A stretch of 64,000 nt of DNA from Nautilus pompilius (Eukaryota; Mollusca; Cephalopoda; Nautilida; Nautilidae), in the NCBI GenBank assembly GCA_018389105.1, contig JACATO010000624.1, positions 248,001 through 312,000 of the forward strand, in the 5' to 3' direction. Each line of letters begins with the position of its first letter. Position 1 is the first letter of the stretch. Position numbers and translations under genes: made by a program. This document shows, piece after piece, positions 1 through 13,459 of the stretch. The notes under the pieces are model-generated. The model was given only the letters and a program-made list of their open reading frames with translations, did no database searches and was not told the origin of the DNA.

Positions 1-2479
1 TGTTTTTAAGTTTGAATGTTTAAACTACTTGTTTTAGCTAAATTTGCTTCTTAAAAAAATATTATAAGTCAATTTTTTTTTGAAATTTTAATTTTATTAT
101 GAACTGAGATGAGTTACTGATTTTGCAATTTTATTTTTATTTAGAATGCTGAGAACTGTTTAACTGAACTATTTACTGCATAAAGATGAAATTTTGGATT
201 TGTCAAAGCTGATTTATAATTAGGTCATCATATGTTTATGGTAAGGAAGCTTAGTTCAACACCATAATCATAAAATAGCTCCAAGGAATTTGTTTCAATA
301 TTTTAGTCATGTTTGTATTTATTTATTTTTTAGAAAAAGGTTAGTGCAGTTAAATTAGTCTCACGGTTTACTTGGGTTCAGAATATTATGGAATTATCCT
401 TTTTGGTTAAAGTCCAGATAACTGATAGATTAGCATGCATAAGAAAGCACTATACCAATGCAGAAAACTAAAAAACTTTTAAAAAAAAACAGAGAGTAGA
501 TATTTTTAAATTGCATTTCTTGTTGGATAAATAAATCTTTGACCATTTATATTTGTTAACCTGTAGACACTTATTAATTGTGGATCTTGAAATATTTCCA
601 AGAGTTTCTTATTTAAAAAAATATTCACCATACACTAGTATACATATTACTATACAAATTTGTATTACTTACTTAAAATAGGGCGGCATGACATAAAACA
701 GCTTGAAACAAAACTTAGTTCACTCATGATATTAGTAGAAAGAAAAACAAAAATCTTAATATGACTGGAGGAGAATTTGGTGTAAGAAAAGTTCTTAAAA
801 ATAGATGAAAAACAGCATCTTGTTAAACGAATTGCAGTTTGGTTTCATATGCTGTAGATGCAGTACACAATTTTTATAGTAGATCATAAGTGCCATGCTG
901 CATTGAACCTGAAAATATTAAAAATGAAGTTTTGGTATCTTTATGTTTAGAGAAAATAATAATGATAGTAATAAAAAGATTATGCATAAAATAGGAAAGT
1001 AATTTGTTATTTTGTAGTTAAATTCTCTTATATATAGTTTAACAGCCAAAAAAAAGCCATGAGATGTTTGGTCAGTTTTTTATTTTTGTGGTTCTTTGAA
1101 TAACTGAATCCTGATTTACCCCATCTACTAGACATGGCAAGGAAAAATACTTTATGAATGCTATATGTTTTAAAAAAATGTTTATGTTTTACAACAAAGC
1201 TTTTTTTTAAAATTAAGTATACTCATAAACTGTTTCTGTGGATAACATGCCAATCTAGTTTTGGCATCAAAATCATTTCCTCAACATATTTTGTAACGAG
1301 TTGACTACAATCTTTAAGTTATGTACTAATCAGAGCCATGTACTCTGAATATATGACTTGCTGAATCTCAAAAAAATATTACATATGTTATTTACTAATT
1401 GCCAGACCAACTAGTTACAAGCAGTGGAGTATGGCACATTTTAAAAATTTTATTGTTGCATCCAGCTGTGTGCACTTTTATGATGTCCAAGTATGTAACA
1501 AGTTCAGAGAAATGAAGCAAGAAGTCTGTTTAAAACATATAAGCACCTTTGCTAAAAAGTGTAAATTAAGTCTATTATTGGAAGTATTTACTTTCTCTGT
1601 TTCAACTGCGCTACTAGGTAAAGCACTCCAGGTAAATACAATTCACTTATTGAAAAAAGGTTTCAAATTTCTAGTCAGAAATACTTTTTATTTATTATTT
1701 ACATAGAACAGTATTGAAAATCCAGTCTAATTCTTCATTTAACTGCAAAAAAAATTTTGTGAATACTTCAGTCATATATCACTATAAAAATGTCTGTAGG
1801 CTAAACTAGAGAACTGAAGCCTTTTTAGTCTTTCTTCATAATTAATCTTGTTTATTTTAGTAAACATTTGGATTAAGAAAGAATATATAACTTTTTTCTT
1901 TCTATAATGGGGATTCTACATCTGGGCTACATGCATTAAAGGAAGCTTAACCAACATTTTATAAAAAGGAATTAAGAATATTAAGAGAATATCATTTTTT
2001 TACACCTAAATTGTTTTTTTTTTCCTTTTATTATTTTAATAGATTCTATTTTATAAAAAAATGGTTTATGTCAGCATAATGGAAGCTTTGATACTTGCTC
2101 TTAGAGAAATTAAATATTATTTGGCATTTCTTAGACCAATTGACTAAATAATTTAAATCAGATTATAAAATATTTATTAGCTTGAACCTACACAATCTTG
2201 AGTTTTGGTTTTGTCCTCTTATTTTTACCTGACATTGCTATACATCTTATGTCTAGTTGAACTTGCCATTACTTGGGTACATATCTTATTTGTGTTCTCT
2301 GAAAGTTATCACCAATGAGACTTTGGTTTAGTATCTTTTAAGACAATAACCTTCAACTTTTAAACTGAACATTTGTTTTTATTTATGTATTTGTATTTTA
2401 GTAAGTCAAAATGGGAGCCCTTCTGGAAAATATTACACCCAATAAACTACTACAAAGCCTTGCAGCTAAGGCAACTTAC
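1..2479. other. AT-rich region with no gene recognised
   Basis: Poly-A/T rich sequence with small chance open frames only. It may contain the 3' part of the putative minus-strand gene: a minus-strand block near 2229-2300 is open in one frame with an acceptor ctttcag, but its phase conflicts. Confidence 0.5.
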
Positions 2480-2719
2480 ATGGTTTTACTGTTGGTCGGT
2501 CCAGGGGCCAGTACTTAAAGCCTTCTTGAGCTCTCTGGTTATACTTTGTATTCCTTGTGTATAAGTGCCTGTGTTGAAACAAGTTAGCATTGTTGCTTAT
2601 ATTCCTGTTCATTTTTCCAGGCTTGGGTATAGTCAGATCCCATTTTAATTGGTCAGTTTGTTGTGCTGGTGCACAAAACTCACATCCCCGTTGACCTGTC
2701 TGAACAATTTTATCCATCT
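2480..2719 (-). CDS. Putative coding exon of an unrecognised minus-strand gene (f)
   Basis: Acceptor tctacctacag, donor gtaagt, 240 bp, one open frame. Encodes MDKIVQTGQRGCEFCAPAQQ, KWDLTIPKPGKMNRNI and YNQRAQEGFKYWPLDRPTVK. It has a CxxC pair (CEFC), many Trp, Tyr, Asn and Pro, and no membrane segment. The strongest single block of this gene. Not recognised. No downstream exon was fixed; the best-looking next acceptor, near 2300, would create a stop across the junction. Confidence 0.6.
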
Positions 2720-4533
2720 CTGTAGGTAGACATTGACAGAATGTCAAAACAAACATTACAAAATCAGTATCATTCAGCAAATATGCACATCTGCATGAAA
2801 AAATGCAAGGAACAAATATTTCCATTCTTAATCAACTTTTGAAACTTACTTCACTGTTCTTCATCCAGGGGATAAAACTGACAGATTTCATTAGAAGAAG
2901 AAAAAAAAGTGAATTGTGTATTGGAAATCATCTTCAGAGTTTGCATTCTAATTTTTAAGTTTTTAGTAACTTTTAAAAAAAATGACAAAAAGTCTAAAGC
3001 TTTGAAATGTATTTATCTTCAACAATTAAAAAAATTGAAAAACGAATACATTTTGCACCGACTACTAGAAGACAAATTGCAGTTTAAGAGGCGACGATTT
3101 TCTTTTAAGTCCAAAATCAACTTTCAGACAGAATCTATTCTTATTATTTTCTGCTCATTAGTGAAACAATTATAAAAATACAAACAAAGAGAACAAGTTT
3201 CCATACTTAATTCAAAGTGAACATGGACTGGATAACAAGGGAATTTTAAAAAAGAACTCTAGTTGCTTTCTAGGAAAAATGTAACTTTTTTTCACCCTTG
3301 TATAATACTGGCTTCTATTTTTCTTTTTTTTTGCACTTGTTAATTGATTAAGCAAACAATCTATAAATGCAATTCTGGAATATAAGTTTAAATTATATAT
3401 TGTCTTTAATTTACAGTATATTAAACTCCAGTATTAGTTCAAATGACAGTCCAAATCATTGAAAATTAGATTCATAACTTCAGTAACTGAAAACTAATTT
3501 TTTTTTTAATCAGAAGCAGATAGTGATGCCATTTAATGAATAAAAAAGTGAACTTCACGAATACAGAATGTGATTATTTATTATTATTTAATAAATATAA
3601 ATGTAATTTGATTGAGTTTTCAGATTAATTTGAGCAATAAATTCAGTGTTTTAGGTAGGTAATTTTTTTACATAGTTATGGCCACAGCAAGGTCTAGATT
3701 AACTTTATTAGAAGCTAGTACCTGTTCATTATTAGCTCCCTTATCTGTAGCAAAATTATTACTAAAAAAAAAGGGGGAAAAAAATCAAGTTTCCAAACAG
3801 GAAGAGAGAGAAAAAAAAAATTGTCCATATTAAGACTCTAATGTCCTGATTATTACCTTGGCATGTAGCAGAATTATGATAATCCCTAGCAAGTAGAGAG
3901 AGCACAACAATGTAAAAGAGCTTGTGAAAGAATACTTTCAGATATTTGAACTAGCTTGGTTCACAGAGATGAGATATTGATTTGTATAGTGCTAGACAGT
4001 CTTGTCAGAGGTGAGTCAGAGCAGTTCACACTGTCCAGCAGATACCACCATACTGCAGTAAAGCGATACCACAAAGTATCCATAATTGCCCTGAATCTTT
4101 TCTTGTCGGTTTCAACCTGTTATGGCTACTTTGGTTTGGTACTAAGATTTTTGGCTTATTTAATGCTTTTAGTGTCTTACTAAGATAGTTAAACCTTACT
4201 TTTGCTTATTGTTGTTGTTTTTGTTGCTTTTAGTAATATCCAAGTGTTCTTCCTATAAATTAAAATATTCTACTTGTAAACAGTCAAGTACTACAACATT
4301 GCAATTCTAATTTTACTTGGTTCTATAAATTTAAAAGAAAACACAAAGAGAAACAATTTCTATAGTTGTGAACTAAAATGAACAATAAAAATGTAATGCT
4401 TTTGATTAGATCTAACAACAAAAAAAAAGCAGGTAATGTTGATAAACCAGCTGTTGTATAGCATAATAACAGGATAGATGCTGCAGCCTGGGTGGCTAAC
4501 ATTGTTCTATTGTGTTTTCTTTCTTTTACTTAC

Positions 4534-4585
4534 CTTTGTCAGGTGGTGACTCACTGAAAGCACGCTTTGTTAATGCACTTTCTCC
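4534..4585 (-). CDS. Putative coding exon of an unrecognised minus-strand gene (e)
   Basis: Acceptor ttgcctcatag, donor gtaagt, 52 bp. The only open frame reads GESALTKRAFSESPPDK and exits in phase 1, joining in frame to the block at 2480-2719 (GAG = Glu across the junction). Confidence 0.5.
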
Positions 4586-5842
4586 CTATGAGGCAAAAAT
4601 GAAAACACTTCTCTCAAAAAATTATTCAAGATCATGCAATAAATACTGGTGAATACTATGTTTGATTTTCATAAAAAAATTTTTAGTCTTCTTTTATTTT
4701 TTACTAATATTAGTCAATACATATAATAATACAAGTAACAGTATTTCAACACAAATGAAATGAAGCAACTATCTCTAATTAACCAGTGTATAATGATGTG
4801 GTAACAGGCTCTACACTCAAGAAGCAATTGTAAACGATTTGGTTTTTTAAAAATTTTCTACAAAACATTTAGCTGCATCAAGTTACATCACTTTAATTTT
4901 AAATCCTCAATAAGCCAGAAGGTGTAAAGATAAACCCCCATCCTTCACCAAGCCATCTTTGCCTCCTCTTTCATGTAGTTTTCAGATATTAATCTATCAA
5001 GGAATAATCTATAGTTTTGACGTTTTCTTAAATTTCTCCCAACCACAGTATTTGGGGTTTTAATACAAATTTTATTTTATTTTTTTAACTTTACATTGTA
5101 ATATAAAGTACCTTACGATCAATGCCAATTTCCCAAATTGTTAAAGAAAGAAATTTTTCAAAAGACAAAATTGGCGACATGCAAATAGATGTACAATTTT
5201 CTGAAGGTAATTTATACTTAGCTACCTTATAAATACCTATACCTATACAACACACACACACACACAGATAGTTTTTAATGTCAGTATTTGAATACAAAAA
5301 GAAAAAAAAAGTTGTTTAGCTAATTGTTTTAAAAATTTTTTTCACATTACAGCTTTAAAATACTGTAAACTTGTAGATTGGCACCTTATAGTAGATTTTA
5401 AATTTTGGAACCCTGCATATAAGATTAACCAACCACCTTATAACAATTAGCTATTAATAATAATAATTTTAAAAAGGATTAAGTAATTTTTCCATAATGA
5501 ATGCCTTTTTGAGATTATTTCTGATATGAAATGATAATGGCCTGAATTTTCAAAAGAATGCAGCTTTAACTGCCGAGTTTTGGGGAGTTTTTATTCAATA
5601 AATAAGATTTTAAATGTTTGGTTGCACAAATATCACCAACTTTGTATTTTGTCTTTTAAGAGATATACTGGCATAAAATATTTTGCTAAAATTTATTATT
5701 ATTTCTATTAGTAATCTTATTATCTGTTTTTGTAAGGGTTTTATTTCACCATAAATCTCCTGTAAATTGACTGAAATAAGTGAATGAAAAGATATTGGTC
5801 ATCTTATTAGTAATAATATAACTAACCAGAGAGCCTGTAATA

Positions 5843-5941
5843 TAACTAACTAATGAATCCACATCTCATTAATCCTTCCCTGCAGGACTCCACACTGATG
5901 ATAGCAACAGGGAAGGACCTCCATAACTTATTAGTTAGTTA
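5843..5941. repeat. Imperfect inverted repeat (hairpin) of about 100 bp
   Basis: The left arm TAACTAACTAAT...CCTTCCCTG and the right arm read in reverse (TAACTAACTAATAAG...CCTTCCCTG) match at both ends: 12 bp at the outer tips and 9 bp around the loop. Possibly a small MITE or replication-slippage palindrome. No clear target duplication. Confidence 0.6.
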
Positions 5942-6629
5942 CATGCTAATAAGGTGCTGGTGAGAAGCCCAAACTAACTCTTTAATTTCTGAAAATTGAC
6001 CAAGCAATTAAGTCTTTCAGGTTGTTTTTTTTTAAATAAAGACCATGTGTTTTCTCTTTTTTTTGTCTTAAAGAGGGGACCAAACCATATCAATCTTGAA
6101 TATCTGGGATCAGAAAGGTTGTTATTAACTATTTTCTGCTACAGAGACTGAGGGCTGGTGATGAGAGAAAGGAAGGGAGGAATCAGTCAGCTATCTTGTG
6201 CCCATGACTTGTCTATTTTTGCATGTTCTAGCATTCATCTTATCATTAATTCTATACTTGTCTTGCATGGCTGGGTATATGCTGACTTTCTTTCTGTTAC
6301 CTGTATCATGCTCATTGCAAAGGATTAACTATCAAGGTGCCTTTACATCTACTGGTATAAATAAATTTAATGCCAGTTGACGTTGACAGTGGCAATATTA
6401 TTCTTAGAAATATAGAAATTAAATAAGAAAGAAAATGTTTCTGTAAGCCTATTCCTATATTATTCTCATTACTTCAATAAATAACACACTAAATGGCCAT
6501 TTTAATTCTTTCACAGCCTGTCTACAATGGGAAATGGGACCAACAATAATTGTAAGCCACTGGAAGACATTTAAAGCTAAAATATAATTTTGTCTTTAAT
6601 ACATTGGGGTTTAATCAAATTATCCTCAC

Positions 6630-6718
6630 CTCCTTGAAGATGAGTAGTTTAGAAGTTTTTCAGAAAGTATTTTTGCTTGGTTTAAAGATATTGTAGCTTC
6701 TACTGATGCCACAACTTT
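6630..6718 (-). CDS. Putative coding exon of an unrecognised minus-strand gene (d)
   Basis: Donor gtgagg, acceptor cccgccag with a weak pyrimidine tract. One open frame of 29 codons, KVVASVEATISLNQAKILS and EKLLNYSSSR, likely helical. Exits with two bases, which does not fit the next block directly, so an unseen exon would lie between. Confidence 0.4.
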
Positions 6719-7061
6719 CTGGCGGGAATTGTGTATTTTTCTTCTATTAGGCTTTAACTCTTTTCAACCCGAGTTTTATTTAACAAAATGTTTGGCTTAT
6801 TCTTCATACTGTAGATTAAAAAGTCTGTAAAAGAAAAAAAATACCTGCAACTAGCATGGACAGTGTAAGGAAAAGTAAACAAAAAAATCCATATTGTTTC
6901 ATGGGAAATTCCAAGCTAAATGAATGAAAAGGTTGAATATTGGAAAAGAATTGAGAACAAGGAATTTTGATTTTATGGATTCAGGAAATAATTGTTTGGC
7001 ATTAACTATTAATAACATCTAATGAATTGATATACGAGGAATGTTGGGTTAAGCCACTGAC

Positions 7062-7140
7062 CTTCACTCTCAGCTTGGACCAGTGATCTGTGAATGCCAG
7101 TTTCTGTTTTACAGGATTTTTTGGGGACCAGAATGTCATA
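7062..7140 (-). CDS. Putative coding exon of an unrecognised minus-strand gene (c)
   Basis: Acceptor ttttccattttag, donor gtcagt. Two frames are open. The one reading MTFWSPKNPVKQKLAF and DHWSKLRVK exits in phase 0, matching the only open frame of the next block. The other (YDILVPKKSCKTETG) enters in phase 0, matching the previous block. I prefer the first, which implies one more exon upstream. Confidence 0.42.
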
Positions 7141-7709
7141 CTAAAATGGAAAAAAAAAGGTTTTACTATTTTACACACATTTAACTTGATTCAGAACATT
7201 TCAGTTCTATCTGATATAAAATGAATACTGAAACTTAGATGTGATGGTAAAGTCAAGCATTTCATTCAAAAAGACCAACACAGGTGGTTAAGGAAAAAGC
7301 AAGCTTGAAAACACACACACAGACATTTGCTTTAAAAGGGGCATCAATCCCATTCTTAAAATACTGAAATATCTTGGCTTTGCTTGGTATGGCCTTCCAA
7401 CTGTTTACAACCAGAATCTAATATAGTTTGACATTTGATAATTTTGTACCAACAACCTAAAGTGCAACTCGTACTATTTTAATCAAAGATTCCTTTTACA
7501 GGTGCTTAAAAAAAGTTGTAAGTACTTTAATTAGGTTGTCACTGAAATGACAGCACAAATCAAGCAATCTGATCTTTCTTTAAGATGAGTTCAGTTACAT
7601 AATCATCATGGCAAATTGTTTTAAAATTTTTTTCAAATTAACAATATCTCTGTAATAAGTGTTATCTGTGCATACTGTATTCTCCAAATTTTTTGCCTAC
7701 CTTTAGATT

Positions 7710-7858
7710 TGTGGGTGTTACAGGTACATGTGTTGGAGGTTCTGTGTGGCAGCCTGACTGCCCCTCAAGAGTTCTAGTAGGATGTTACAGGTATATTTGG
7801 TGAATGTTCTATGGGGAACTGGCTTGCACCTGGACCAACACTCAAGAGCCCCCAACCA
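7710..7858. repeat. Diverged tandem duplication, two units of about 70 bp
   Basis: Two successive blocks share tGTTACAGGTAyAT...GTT and CTCAAGAG at matching places (gttacaggtacatg... and gttacaggtatatt...; cccctcaagagttc and acactcaagagccc). The arms are GC-richer than the surroundings. Confidence 0.45.
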
Positions 7859-8861
7859 TATCCACATAACTTGTTTTGTCACCAAGGCTAGTAACCTGCC
7901 ATCCTTTCAGCTCAATGCCATGAGATACCATTAGACTTCAAAAGTCAACATTCAACAAGAAGAAGAATAGTTATTTAAATGTGGTATGGGATGAACAAGG
8001 AGACAGAGACACAAGACAGCCTGGCACCTACTATAGATGGCCTACTCACCAGAATGATCTAAGTAAAAAAAGGATTTCCTCATGAGTGAACATGAAATCA
8101 TTAAAGCTATTTTTACCCGAACCACAACTCCGACATAGCGTATTTAAAAGCTAGCTTTGTGAACCATGGAAAGTAAAGGTCTGAAATTACTGTTATTTTC
8201 CTTTTGGTGCAACTATATGGTTGGTTAGTCACTAGCTATTGATGACACAACTGATAAAGTAAAGTCATCAATCAATAGATCTCCAGTGACTATGGAAACC
8301 TGTAATTTAGTACTTCACACTTTTTATATAGAATGTTTTACTGATTAATATAGAAACAAGTAGCTAGTTCCAAAAGAGAATAAACATCTCAAGCTGGATT
8401 AGCAGCCTTTGAAAGTTCTTTTTTTCAGTAGAAAGGTTTAAGTACATACTTTTTTCATTTTTTAAGGATATGGGAAAGAAAGTCGTGGGGGTTGAGGGGA
8501 AGAGGTAATAGAAGCCATTTTATTTGATGTAGCTATGATTAGGTGAAAAAACTATCTGCTAACCAAAAAAAGCAAAATATTTGTATTTTGATCTCCATAG
8601 AGCAAATAAACTGTAATAAACTATGCACAGCTTTGTTCCACAAATGTTCCTAATTTATACAGTAAGTTTTTTTTTTTTTTACAAGGATACATATTAATAT
8701 TATTCCCTTTAATCATGTAGACTGATATTCTCCTGCTAGCTTTCCATTCTGCAATTAGACTTGACTAAGAAGAACAACAATGTGATAACTTCTTGGGCAA
8801 AAATAACCTGTTTCTTTTGACTATGACGTTAAAAATAGTTAAAAAATGTACACTAGCATAC

Positions 8862-8901
8862 CGTTCTTGATCCATGGTTAGTCATGCCAAACTTCGAATA
8901 C
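8862..8901 (-). CDS. Putative coding exon of an unrecognised minus-strand gene (b)
   Basis: Acceptor ttattacatcacag, donor gtatgc, 40 bp. The single open frame reads YSKFGMTNHGSRT and joins in phase to the upstream block. Exits in phase 0. Short, but with good splice sites and protein-like composition. Confidence 0.5.
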
Positions 8902-11900
8902 CTGTGATGTAATAAAATTGACGAAGATGATGTCATTTATTTTGTTGCTAAGTACTGTTTTCACAATGCTCTGACTGATAGCACTGGTGATATCAGTCTG
9001 CTGTCTTTCTCTGGTTGTGACCAACTGAAGATTAAGAAATATTTTACTAACGAATTTGTAGAATATTTCACCTAATGAAAAAGTTGAAATGGATTAAAAT
9101 TGATGAAAGCAAAAATATTGTATTTATTGGTAAAGGTAAATCACGTTAGAGAGATTTTGTTACTTTCATTTTCTGTGATGTACTATAACATCAGTGAAGT
9201 CTTCCTGATGAACAGTTATGGAACAGCTCTACAAATAGATGGCGCTCGGCATCTGTTTCTTGCCATCTCAGGTGTAGTGTGCAGAACATGCTCTCTCTTT
9301 GTTGATGATCTTCACATCTGTTTCTGGTGATGACTTTATTATTGATGTTATAGTAATCCTCACATGTACCTTGTAAACTCTGTCTTAGTAGCAGTAAAAA
9401 TACAAGGCAAAGTTTTGTGTTACAGATAATTTTTTTCTTTGTTTACTTTTGTGGTATACTGCATTCTTCACCTGATATTAAGTGGAATTTGGGGAAGTTA
9501 CAAGCATGTAGTTTACTCTAATTTTGCACACCTTTGAAAAAAAAACATTTATAGTCTTTACTTATTTTTATGTAATAGTTTATGTTGGCAATGGTTCATT
9601 CCAATTGCCTATTTGAAATATTCTGATTTGGTGACAGATTTGCTTGCTCTATCTAATTACTTGTTAAGAATTCACTTCTGCCCTTGTAACAGAATTAAGC
9701 ATTCCTGTTTGTTCTTTTATACTGACAGAGGTGAGCATTGGCAGCTATGTTTATTTTAGTTTTACCAGGTGACAGGAATCCAACCTTCCAGGAAAAAGTA
9801 GCTGTCATGCTTGCTGTTAGTTATTTGCTCAATGCCTCCATGCGTTGACAACACTGTTACTGGATTTTCATTTAGAGACATTGAACTTTATCTGCCTTGT
9901 GGACACCCAAATGAGAAGTTTATTTATTGATTCCTAAATATTTGTGCTCCCGATCTTCCCCACTGATTTCTATCCCTTTTTATGATCAGCTAATATACAT
10001 ATGTTCATATTATTAATAAATAGTAAAAACAAAATGGGACTTAATAATGAACTGTGGACTACACTGTTGATGCAATTTACAGATTAATCATGTTGAAACT
10101 TTAACAAATTTTTAAATTTCTTCCATACACTAATGTATACAGGAAGAAAACTTTAGCGGGAGAAGTGAAGTGCGACCGTTATCCACTAGAAAGCATATCC
10201 CAGATCTCAACAGGCTTAGCACTTCTGATTTTGGCATGCACACACACGCACATGGTGTGTGTGTTTTTTCTTTTCACTAAACATAATCCACATTATCTCT
10301 TTTCTCTCTGTTGTATACTTCAAAGGACTCAGTAAGAATCTTTGTTATAAATAGATTTTTGTTTCCTTTTCTGGGGCTGTGGTTGTCTTGAAGCTTTGTG
10401 GACATTCATTCAAAGTCAGACATCTTTATAAATCTTGTGTAGATATGGAAAGAGGATGTTATGCACACAGATGGCAATTTTGTATTAGGACCTAATTGAT
10501 TTAATTTTATATATTACAGCTGCCAAGCCAAATGAAAAACAAAGCTATTTAAATAACTTCCTGACCGGCAAGAATATGCCAATTAAAGCAATTAGATACA
10601 AAATAAAATTAATGTAACTAGTGTCATTTTGAAATGTCATGCAGTAACGGAGCTGAAATGCAGGTCTTTGGTGTTGCCATAACATGCACGTAAAGTGACA
10701 TCTCTTTAAACTTTCAGAATTAATATAGTAATGCAGTACAGTAAATATATAATGAGGCAAGGAGCCCTTGTAAAGTATGCTGCCAGAGGACTCAAGCAGT
10801 GGTTGCTAGTGACAACCTCTAATCAGAAAGATTTGTGTTTATCAAGTCTGGCTCAATTTATGATCATTACCTGTTCTTAAGTACTTTGCTTATTGTATCC
10901 ATGGGCTTTGGATTGACCAGTTAAACTGCTAATATCATTATCAAAATGTTTGTTTTTCTTTTTTTTTTAAAGCTTAACAGCATTACAAGTGATGTCTCTA
11001 TAGTGAACCATCACTGCAAACCAAAGCAGTCTTCTTCAGGACTATACCTGACAAAGACAACAGAGAAAGATTTTCTTGAAACACAGGTTCTTTAGTTTTG
11101 GTAACAAGGTGGTGGAAAATGCCCAGATGGAATGTCTAGTTTTTAATACAGGTAAGTTTTAATGTTGGAAACAAATTGCACTGCATGAATGACATGGGTG
11201 CCAGAACATATAATATCGATATTAAATTACTTCTAAAATGAGAGAATTCACACTGATAATGGAATCTCACAAGAGAATAGAAGGAGAGAGGGAAAGAAGC
11301 TAGTTTGTCATTGTAATTCAGCATGCTAAAAACTCTAAGCTGGTCTTTGCCATCTTATTAGGGACATTTTTATCATTGGTAATAACAATAATTTAGTAAA
11401 CAAAGGAAATGTTAATTTAGACTGATAGTAGATAAGGAAAAATATAAATGTTGAATTGCCTGAGATATTTCTAATAATATGGACTATCCTGGGCATCAGA
11501 GGTAGAATTTGAAGGCATCGTTCATAGTAAAAAGCAAAAAAATTGTTAAAAATCTGCTTAACATTTTTTTTTTTTTGACATGTATGGAATCTGAAAGAAG
11601 TTTCTGTCTGCAGATAAATGAGAAAATGTTCCAGCAATGCAATATTACAGAAGCTGACCTAACTCTGGGTCTAGTAGAACTCGGCTAAAAATTGATTACT
11701 GGAAAACATTCCAGACTTGCTGACATGGAAGCTGGATGCTACAACAGTTGTAATATTTATAATTAAAAAAAAAAAAAAATCAGAATTATAACCTTGTTTT
11801 GTTCATGATGGGTTAAAATCAACATGGAATACTAGAGGTGTTAGTAGTGCTAATATAAATTGTTCTCACCCCTCTGATGGCTCATCAATGTCATATGAAA

Positions 11901-13050
11901 GGATGCAATAGTTGCAGGTTGTTAATGATGGCCAGAATGCCCAAAACTTACAGATAAGTGATCTGAATAAAATTTCAGACAAGAGACAAGTCTATCTACC
12001 CTCTATTTTTGATTATCTTTTAGATTCTGTGACTAGTATAGTATGGTTATGGTTTCAGACCATTCTTTTCAAGATCATGTCGAATTTTGACATGAGAAAA
12101 ATCCAAATCTTAAACTGTTTTACTGCATAGTTTATTTAATTTTAATTGATAATGATCAGTAAATAATTTTTAAAAACTCATAATTATTTACGCTTGGAGA
12201 CAAGTCTAAAAAAAAAAAAGGGCACTGACTGCTAGGCTGACACAGGTAGATTACTATAATCATTCTCTGAACATCAGAAGATTAAGCCAATAATTAATTA
12301 TATCCTATAAAGAAATTAGTTTTTATCTGGCCAAAATCAACAGAACACCATGTACACCCTCTTATGGTAGTCCCTAGTTTATGCTGGTACTTATACAGGG
12401 AGTGCCAACTGCAAATGGAAAATGAACTTAGTGCTCAACAAAATAATGCCCAACTTTGGCTACCACACAACAAAAAACATTGGCCTAGAGATTTTAACAA
12501 ATGAGTAGTTTCAATTTAAAAGAAATCTGTATTTCTCAGACACAAGCTAATTAAATAATTGTACACGCTGTGTATGTTGGTGTTTATTATCTTTAAAATC
12601 ACAAAAATATAAATTAAAACTTTCTTTATTTAGGGACAAAGAATAAATAATTTGCAGAAGTTTTGTATTACCCCAGAGTTTTTGCTTGATAAAGTTTATT
12701 AAACTTGCTGAATTTGCAGAATAATGTCACATTAAGATATCAAAGTACACACAGCTTTGTAGCTTATCAAATAAAAGACAAATGGCCAAACCTGAAGAGT
12801 GTGGCAATTTCAAATCTAACATGCAATGGAGTATTGTCAAACTGTATGAACATGATCTGAAAACCTATTTTGTTAGAGCTATTTCTAGGATGGTGCAACA
12901 CTTTGGGCCATGGTTGTAGGTCTCTTTATCATAAAAGTGCCCATCCAGTCTACTTTTAGAATGATTATGCTGTAAAGGGATGCAAAACTTATTGGAAGAC
13001 AGTTAGAATTTAGAAAAAATTTTCTTAAAATAAGGACTATAAACACTTAC

Positions 13051-13153
13051 GTAATGTTTGTAGTATTAGGAAGAACGATTTCGTGAGATGTTTGTAAACC
13101 CTTCTGAGCTACTGCTTGTTCTCTTGATTTTGGCAGCTCACCTAACTTGGTTT
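13051..13153 (-). CDS. Putative coding exon of an unrecognised minus-strand gene (a)
   Basis: Acceptor taaaccacag, donor gtaagt. Only one frame is open: TKLGELPKSREQAVAQKG and LQTSHEIVLPNTTNI. Exits with two bases (AC). The next block (8862-8901) needs exactly two bases before it, so the pair splices in frame. No family recognised. Confidence 0.5.
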
Positions 13154-13459
13154 CTGTGGTTTATATTGTGTTGGAAATATTAATGAGATTTTGCAGGGTT
13201 TTTGTTGCTAGGTACACTAAATGTCTACATTTAATTGCAGGGAGATTATAGTATGTCTTCCTGATTGGATTTGAGTATACAAAACAAATGTTCTAGCCCT
13301 CTTAAATCATCTAGCAACCACTACAAAATAGAATTTAAAAAAAAAAAGATTAACTTTAAAATGTTGTGAGTACATAGATATATTTTTTTGCATTCATTGT
13401 TTAAGTAAAGTATACTTGGAGAAGTTTTAAACTCACTAGCAAATAATAGATATCAGTTG

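Noticed and set aside
5117..5200. 84-bp exon-like block (minus) with acceptor ccttcag and donor gtaagg
   Set aside because: Open only in a phase that conflicts with the neighbouring putative exons.
8049..8077. 29-bp exon candidate (minus) linking putative exons b and c
   Set aside because: Phases fit, but most of it is a poly-T run that looks like a polypyrimidine tract for a smaller acceptor.
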